Positions 58,485-64,000 of a stretch of 64,000 bases of DNA are shown here, in pieces. This DNA is from Acinetobacter guerrae. GTDB taxonomy: Bacteria > Pseudomonadota > Gammaproteobacteria > Pseudomonadales > Moraxellaceae. The notes beneath the pieces were generated by a model that was given only the letters and a program-made list of their open reading frames with translations, was not told the DNA's origin and did not search any database. Made by a program: the position numbers and the translations under genes. Positions within the stretch are counted from its first letter, which is position 1. The number at the start of each line of letters is the position of its first letter. The stretch is from positions 124,001 through 188,000 of the forward strand of contig NZ_LXGN01000056.1 of the NCBI RefSeq assembly GCF_009372255.1, in the 5' to 3' direction.

Positions 58485-58552
58485 ATCGAAATTGTATTGA
58501 AAAGTTTTATGTTTTATATGCCCAGCTTTCCCCAAGGTTGGGCTTTTTTTTA
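58485..58552 (+). ncRNA. Candidate small RNA with intrinsic terminator
   Basis: From the predicted start near 58485 about 68 bases run to a strong terminator: GCCCA...TGGGC stem (58520-58524 and 58539-58543) with inner CTT/AAG pairs and a run of eight T. No coding frame with a ribosome site lies inside. The terminator has no protein gene to serve, which suggests an independent short transcript. Confidence 0.5.
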
Positions 58553-58604
58553 TTTAATGGATTTAAGCCAGTATCGATAAGATATCGACACGTCAAAATA
58601 TAAG

Positions 58605-58690
58605 ATAAAAAAAACCCAACCGATAAGAGAGTGGTTGGGTCGAAAAGGATGTTAGTTGGGAGAAACATCCTTGAGGAAGTTACTCAATCT
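58605..58690 (-). ncRNA. Candidate three-hairpin small RNA
   Basis: On the minus strand three hairpins follow one another: TTGAG/CTCAA (58687-58671), GGATGTT/AACATCC (58670-58647, loop with CTCCC) and ACCCAACC/GGTTGGGT (58640-58614) followed by a run of seven T, a textbook intrinsic terminator. No gene ends here on that strand. The C/U-rich loop could pair with ribosome sites of target mRNAs. The 5' end and promoter are not defined. Confidence 0.5.
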
Positions 58691-59030
58691 ATTAGTTAAG
58701 AATAACTGTTGAATATGTGTTAATTATGAATTTAGATTTATAATCTGTAAAATTGATTGTTTTAATTTTATCAATTGGTTTATCCTATAATTGTTTGGTT
58801 TTAATCTATCGACTTAAATCTAAGACAAGATTGAAAGTGATGTAAACATTCTCATATGCAAATAAAGCTTTCAAATATGAATTTTTTGAAAAATCAAAAA
58901 ATTAACACTTAGTTTTCATAACCTTGCTTATATTAGATATTAGTTGGGTTTTAAGCTAATATGATCAATTAGATCGAAAATAATACAGTTGATTTATGGA
59001 TCGAGACACAATGGGGAGTTGTACCCAAAC

Positions 59031-60737
59031 ATGCCAAAGTTAGGTCTGAGGTCTATTCGTCAGCGTTTATTTATGTTTATGTCGATGATTATTTTATCAT
59101 TACTGTGTATTTGTTTTCCTCTAATGATCAATAGTTATCAGGCATTACAGGCTGCAAAACAAGATTTAATCGGGATTCAATCTTTAAAATTATTGGTTCA
59201 TACCGCGAATCAAATTTCAAGAGAGAGAGCCTTTGCGAATAAATTGATGTCGAGTCCTTATGCAAATCAAGCTTTGCATCGGCAAGCCTTAGATCTTTAT
59301 CGACAAGGTGTGGATCAAGATATTCGTGAAAATGTGATTTTGCTGAGAGCGCTTGGTCAGTATCAGGTTGCAGATCGGTTACAGCAAAACATGATGCGAG
59401 ATCTAAAAATAGCACGTGATCTGGTCGATGATTATGCGTTACTTCCTGACATTTCACGTACATCGGTTCAATATGACCATGCTGTTCAGGCCATGTTTGC
59501 AGCTTGGGATAGTTATCGTGAAATTTTGCGAGCATTTGTTGTTCAAAGAAATAGTGTTGATAGTCAGCTTTCTGACTATATCACTATGATTTTATTATTA
59601 TCAGATTTACGAGATCAGGCAGGTCGAGTTGCATCTAATATTATTGCATCTGTCAGTTTTAATGAAACAATTCCCGATATGAATCGGGCACGTTCATTAC
59701 AAACCCAGTATCAGGCGTTATATCTCTGGAATTTAATAGATACTTTACAGCCGCAATATGCGAAAACTCCAGAATATGAAAAACTCCATCAACAGTTAAA
59801 GTATGAGTTCCTAGGGCAAGGTGTGGGGTTTGTTTCGCAACTTTTAGATGAAAGTCGTCGTCATGATGCTTATTCGATGACTGGCACACAATTGACAGAA
59901 AGTATTGTGAATAAATTTACGCCAGTGGTCAATTTACAGAAATATCTTTTGGATATAAGTGTAAAAGTTGCAGAGGGACGTAAGGAAAAAGCTGAACGAC
60001 AGTTTATTCTGACCTTACTATTGTCTTTTTTGTCCGTTGCAGTCGCATTATTTACGATGCATTATGCGCAAAAACGAATTATTCACCCATTAATTCAAGC
60101 AAAAGAGCAAATTCTTGAACTTTCAGATGGTGTTGCTGATGGGAATGATCGCCATGAAAATAAAAAAAATGAATTTGCTTTATTGTTTAGTGCAATTAAA
60201 AAACTACAACGTATGTTGCAGCAGCGTGATGCACTTGAATTTCAGTTACGCAACATTGCCAATACAGATGCGTTAACAGGCGTTTCTAATCGACTGGCAT
60301 TAGATGATTATTTAGTTATTTTGTCACAGCATCCAAAGACCTTATCTCAATTATGCCTAATGATTATTGATATTGATAATTTTAAAGGAGTAAATGATGA
60401 GTATGGTCATATTGTCGGGGATCAAGTGATTAAACTGGTGGCTGAAATTCTAAAAGCATCAGTACGCAACTCCGATTTAATTGTTCGTTATGGTGGCGAT
60501 GAATTTTTGGTGTTGGTCGAGGAAGTTTCGTTTGAACATGCTTTAAATCTTGCCGAAAAAATTAGATTTAGACTTAGTCAGAAAGCGATTGAGATTCAAA
60601 ATTTTGAATTACCTCTTTATGTCTCTACCAGTATTGGTGTGGCAGTTGGCGCGGATAATTGGTTGGCATTGTTTCAAAAGGCAGATCAAGCTTTGTTGAG
60701 GGCTAAAGCCAAAGGTAAAAATGTGGTGGAGGGTTAA
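59031..60737 (+). CDS. Membrane-bound diguanylate cyclase (GGDEF)
   Basis: Makes cyclic di-GMP. From ATG 59031 the product has 568 residues: a membrane helix near 15-35, a long helical periplasmic sensor region, a second helix near 325-345 with a short linker, and a GGDEF domain (DALTGVSNRLALDDY, IDIDNFKGVND, GGDEF at 488-492). The inhibitory RxxD site is present (RNSD, 479-482), so product feedback is expected. No EAL domain. A TTG at 58989 is in frame but less likely. Confidence 0.92.
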   Translation: MPKLGLRSIRQRLFMFMSMIILSLLCICFPLMINSYQALQAAKQDLIGIQSLKLLVHTANQISRERAFANKLMSSPYANQALHRQALDLYRQGVDQDIRENVILLRALGQYQVADRLQQNMMRDLKIARDLVDDYALLPDISRTSVQYDHAVQAMFAAWDSYREILRAFVVQRNSVDSQLSDYITMILLLSDLRDQAGRVASNIIASVSFNETIPDMNRARSLQTQYQALYLWNLIDTLQPQYAKTPEYEKLHQQLKYEFLGQGVGFVSQLLDESRRHDAYSMTGTQLTESIVNKFTPVVNLQKYLLDISVKVAEGRKEKAERQFILTLLLSFLSVAVALFTMHYAQKRIIHPLIQAKEQILELSDGVADGNDRHENKKNEFALLFSAIKKLQRMLQQRDALEFQLRNIANTDALTGVSNRLALDDYLVILSQHPKTLSQLCLMIIDIDNFKGVNDEYGHIVGDQVIKLVAEILKASVRNSDLIVRYGGDEFLVLVEEVSFEHALNLAEKIRFRLSQKAIEIQNFELPLYVSTSIGVAVGADNWLALFQKADQALLRAKAKGKNVVEG

Positions 60738-60817
60738 GTTTTTTGATATTAACTAATTGATATTTTACTAAATTATTGCTTATATCATTATTTGTTTACA
60801 AAGTGTTTTGGAATAAT

Positions 60818-62527
60818 ATGAACCTTATTGAAAAAGAAAAAAGACTAAAAGATTTGATAGAACACAATATAAAAAATGAGCAAGTTGGTACTGCGATAGC
60901 CATTACAGGGTCTTGGGGAGTGGGTAAAACATTCTTTTGGAAAAAATTCTTAGATAAACAATTAAGTGAGGAACGAATTTTTAAAAAGGATAATGTTTTT
61001 AATCGTAAATATGCTTATGTGTCGTTATTTGGATTAGAGTCTTTAAGTGATGTAAAGACTCACATCTATAGCAGTATTGAAAGCTATCATTCATCAATTG
61101 AAGTTCCAAAATGGATTAAAAGCTTACCATCGATTTTTAAAGATACCCGAATTGCGCAGCTAGGAATTAATGCCCCAGTTAAACTCATTGATAGTTTGAT
61201 GTTTGCTCAAGTTAAAGATGCCATTATTTGTTTTGATGATTTCGAGCGGTTGTCGAATAAATTAGATATTAAAGATGTGATGGGACTAGCAAACTATTTG
61301 AAACTTGAAAAAAATTGTCAGGTTATTTTGATTTTAGATGAAGATAAAGCTGAGAGTGATAATAAGCAGAAGTATGCAAACTATAAAGAAAAATTAGTTG
61401 ACGATGTAATCATTATTAACTCTGTTGAACCTTTAATTCGTGCAAATACGCAGGGTATAGATGATTCACTTGTTGAATTGATGATTAAATTTGCAGAGGA
61501 ATTGGAAATCCATAATTTTCGTTTTTTTCAAAAAGTGATCAAATTATATCGAGAATTTAGGAGTAAATTGCCAGAAAATGTGGCTGATTCAACAAAAGAA
61601 ATAATTTTAGTAAGAATTTTACAAGGTTTTTTGATTGTGGATTCTGGGAATAAATATGAAGTTACATGGGATGATTTCAATATTAGAAATTCAGCTAAAA
61701 ATTTAATAAATAAAAAGCATTCTCCTGATCAGGAGAAAAATGAAAACATAATTTTAAGTAAGCTTAAAAAAATTTCCTATTCATTTGTAATAGATGATTT
61801 GTGGGCTATCGAGTTTAGAAAATGGTTTGATCAACTAGGTGAGTTAGATTTTACTCTATTAAATGATTTAGCAAACTCTATGTTGATTTCAGAAAAAAAT
61901 AATGAAATTAAGGAAGATTTTCATAGATGTTTTAAAGATTTTTGGGGGCTTCAAGTCGATAAAAATTTTCCAGACATGTTTTATGAAAAAACTAAACGAG
62001 TTGTCGGTTTAGAGAATTTAGGTAATCTAAGTTTTGCTTTACAAGTATTGGGTTTATTTGCAAAAGATGTCACTCCTTTAGAGCAAGAGATTATTGATTG
62101 GATGAGAGGAGAAATGAAGAAAGACATATTTACCTTTCGTTTGCATGATATTTTTGGGGAAGTAAGACCCATATTTAAACAGTTTATTGAAAATTATAAA
62201 TTAGACGTAGAGAAATTCCCTAATTTAATTGATGCAATTTTTAATATTTATGTTAGACAAGGATGGAATAATAAAGACGAATTGGCAGTGAAGAAAGCAA
62301 GTAAAGAAGACTGGAGAAAATTTTTATTTGAAGAAATATCACTAGATTTACGATTTGACTCAATGAGTAGTAGTTATATTGTGAAAGAAGTATTACAACG
62401 AGAAAAAAACACTGCATCAGACCAACCAATTCGTAATATAATTACTGAAATTTATAATGAAAAAGCACAAGCTGATGCGTTCTACAAGAATTATATGAAT
62501 TTTCTTATTTCTAGATTAGATAGCTAA
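60818..62527 (+). CDS. KAP-like P-loop NTPase, putative defence protein
   Basis: A 569-residue AT-rich gene. From ATG 60818 (TTGGA six bases upstream) the product has Walker A GSWGVGKT (31-38), KYAYVSLFGLESLSDVK, Walker B ICFDDFERL (137-145) and ILILDEDKAE (171-180), as in the KAP/YobI-like P-loop group, followed by a long helical C-terminal region without recognised domains. No membrane insert is evident. It is solitary between a cyclase gene and uvrA. Such ATPases often occur in phage-defence islands; that role is inferred. Confidence 0.7.
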   Translation: MNLIEKEKRLKDLIEHNIKNEQVGTAIAITGSWGVGKTFFWKKFLDKQLSEERIFKKDNVFNRKYAYVSLFGLESLSDVKTHIYSSIESYHSSIEVPKWIKSLPSIFKDTRIAQLGINAPVKLIDSLMFAQVKDAIICFDDFERLSNKLDIKDVMGLANYLKLEKNCQVILILDEDKAESDNKQKYANYKEKLVDDVIIINSVEPLIRANTQGIDDSLVELMIKFAEELEIHNFRFFQKVIKLYREFRSKLPENVADSTKEIILVRILQGFLIVDSGNKYEVTWDDFNIRNSAKNLINKKHSPDQEKNENIILSKLKKISYSFVIDDLWAIEFRKWFDQLGELDFTLLNDLANSMLISEKNNEIKEDFHRCFKDFWGLQVDKNFPDMFYEKTKRVVGLENLGNLSFALQVLGLFAKDVTPLEQEIIDWMRGEMKKDIFTFRLHDIFGEVRPIFKQFIENYKLDVEKFPNLIDAIFNIYVRQGWNNKDELAVKKASKEDWRKFLFEEISLDLRFDSMSSSYIVKEVLQREKNTASDQPIRNIITEIYNEKAQADAFYKNYMNFLISRLDS

Positions 62528-62549
62528 AATGGGCTCTTACGAGCCCAGA
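62528..62549 (-). terminator. Terminator of uvrA
   Basis: TGGGCTC / GAGCCCA stem (62530-62536 and 62541-62547) with a 4-base loop, followed on the minus strand by TTTTA. Confidence 0.8.
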
Positions 62550-62553
62550 AAAA

Positions 62554-64000
62554 TTATTTCAACATCGGCTTCAAAAAACGTCCAGTATGTGAAATCTCAA
62601 CTTCTGCCACTTGTTCAGGCGTCCCTTCGGCAATAATTTGACCGCCGCCAGAACCCCCTTCTGGGCCTAAGTCGATAATCCAGTCTGCGGTTTTAATCAC
62701 GTCTAGATTATGCTCAATCACCACAATAGTATTACCTTTGTTACGCAGCTCATGCAGAATGTCCAGAAGCTTGGCAATATCATGGAAATGCAGCCCTGTA
62801 GTGGGTTCATCCAGTACATAGAGAGTTTTACCCGTATCACGCTTGGCTAGCTCACGTGCCAGTTTAACCCGTTGTGCCTCACCACCTGAAAGTGTGGTCG
62901 CTGCCTGACCTAAACGAATATAACCTAAGCCCACTTGAGTCAGTGTTTCCAAACGGCGGTGAATTACAGGAATGGCATTAAAAAATTCTGCGCCATCTTC
63001 GACTGTCATCTCTAAAACATCAGAAATATTTTTACCTTTATAGGTCACTTCCAACGTTTCACGATTATAGCGTTTACCATGACAGGCATCGCATGGCACA
63101 TACATGTCAGGTAAAAAGTGCATCGCCACTTTAATCATGCCATCGCCTTCACATACTTCACAGCGACCGCCTTTGACATTAAATGAAAAACGTCCTGCGG
63201 CATAACCACGTGCTTTTGCTTCAGGCGTTTGCGCAAATAATTCACGAATTGGGGTAAATAAACCTGTATAAGTCGCAGGATTCGAGCGCGGTGTACGACC
63301 AATTGGACTCTGATCGATATCCACGACTTTATCCAGATGTTGCAACCCATCAATCGAATCAAATTTTTCTGCGGTGAGTGTGGTTGCACCATTCAATTGT
63401 GTTGCGGCTAATGGCAACAAAGTACGGTTAATTAAGGTAGATTTACCTGAACCTGAAACCCCTGTGACACAGGTCATGATGCCTAAGGGAATGGTCAGAT
63501 CGACATTTTTCAGGTTATGACCTGCTGCGCCAGAAAGCTTGATTTTCTGATCAGGTGTAGGTGATTGTAAGCGTTGCTTTGGAACTTCAATTTTTAAAGC
63601 GCCTGATAAATATTGACCTGTCAGAGAGTCAGCATGATTTGCTAACTCTTCATAGGTTCCTTCGGCAATAATTTCGCCACCATGTATACCAGCGCCTGGG
63701 CCAATATCAATAATATGATCGGCAGCACGAATCGCATCTTCATCATGCTCAACCACAAGAACGGTATTGCCTAAATCACGCAAGCGAATCAGGGTTTGTA
63801 GTAAACGATCATTATCCCGTTGATGCAGACCAATAGAGGGTTCATCCAGTACGTACATCACGCCCATTAAACCAGCGCCAATTTGTGAGGCGAGACGAAT
63901 ACGCTGCGCTTCACCACCTGAAAGTGTTTCGGCTGAACGTGCCAAACTCAAATAATTCAGTCCTACACTGACCAAAAAGTGTAAGCGCTCACGAATTTCT
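62554..64000 (-). CDS. uvrA: Excinuclease ABC subunit A, C-terminal part (cut by window edge)
   Basis: Damage-recognition ATPase of nucleotide excision repair. The frame is open to the window end and encodes about 482 residues of the roughly 940 expected. Visible in order: first ABC signature [16 protein letters not shown], Walker [16 protein letters not shown], second Walker [14 protein letters not shown], the zinc finger CEVCEGDGM...CDACHG, second signature [15 protein letters not shown], and Walker [15 protein letters not shown]. The N-terminal half lies beyond 64000. Confidence 0.97.
   Translation of the reverse strand, partial: EIRERLHFLVSVGLNYLSLARSAETLSGGEAQRIRLASQIGAGLMGVMYVLDEPSIGLHQRDNDRLLQTLIRLRDLGNTVLVVEHDEDAIRAADHIIDIGPGAGIHGGEIIAEGTYEELANHADSLTGQYLSGALKIEVPKQRLQSPTPDQKIKLSGAAGHNLKNVDLTIPLGIMTCVTGVSGSGKSTLINRTLLPLAATQLNGATTLTAEKFDSIDGLQHLDKVVDIDQSPIGRTPRSNPATYTGLFTPIRELFAQTPEAKARGYAAGRFSFNVKGGRCEVCEGDGMIKVAMHFLPDMYVPCDACHGKRYNRETLEVTYKGKNISDVLEMTVEDGAEFFNAIPVIHRRLETLTQVGLGYIRLGQAATTLSGGEAQRVKLARELAKRDTGKTLYVLDEPTTGLHFHDIAKLLDILHELRNKGNTIVVIEHNLDVIKTADWIIDLGPEGGSGGGQIIAEGTPEQVAEVEISHTGRFLKPMLK

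Overview
The window is chromosomal DNA of an Acinetobacter-type gammaproteobacterium. The evidence is the gene order murG-murC-ddl-ftsQ-ftsA-ftsZ-lpxC, a 300-residue LpxC, an FtsZ ending in the usual conserved tail peptide, two porins of the Omp33-36 kind, and moderately AT-rich base composition. The species cannot be fixed from sequence reading alone. About 50 genes are readable. I saw no tRNA, rRNA, CRISPR array or intact insertion sequence.

Left edge (1-1932): an AT-rich accessory patch. It holds an AAA-type ATPase translationally linked to a partner gene that runs off the window, a gene-free stretch with a structured segment, a dif-like XerC/XerD site, and a small DUF3565 gene that reads ATG-stop-stop at its start. 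From 2056 to 17626 comes core machinery: glutathione synthetase, the distal division and cell-wall cluster (murG to ftsZ), lpxC, a DciA-like helicase loader facing away from an M23 endopeptidase, and pyruvate dehydrogenase aceEF. From 17806 to 25786 are an acidic small protein, a yybP-ykoY manganese riboswitch driving a TMEM165/GDT1 exporter, an AI-2E-family membrane protein, guaB, glmM, pdxH and recJ. A porin, prfB with its programmed +1 frameshift, an ArsR regulator with an old-yellow-enzyme reductase, waaA-rsmE, an MscS channel and a DUF805 protein follow.

Acetate use is spread over three loci: acs (33763), a LuxR-type response regulator (43766), and a divergent block of the CrbS-like symporter/histidine kinase (47724-51221) and yjcH-actP (51404-53454). 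Between these lie an acyl-CoA-dehydrogenase-like flavoprotein, an AT-rich type VI secretion (T6SS) accessory island (37232-40353: damaged PAAR gene, second PAAR protein, HExxH effector, immunity candidates, a toxin-like remnant), an isochorismatase, an Lrp regulator, the organosulfur genes sfnG-msuE, and amtB behind a clear sigma-54 promoter.

The right part (53526-64000) has a lipoprotein, an ion-channel-like protein, a BCCT choline/betaine transporter and the Omp33-36 porin. A 1.1-kb gene-free region there carries two convergent candidate small RNAs. The window ends with a diguanylate cyclase, a solitary KAP-like P-loop ATPase (possible defence gene), and the C-terminal half of uvrA cut by the edge. 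Strongest candidates for undescribed biology are the dif-flanked ATPase pair, the T6SS effector island, the convergent small RNAs and the solitary KAP ATPase.
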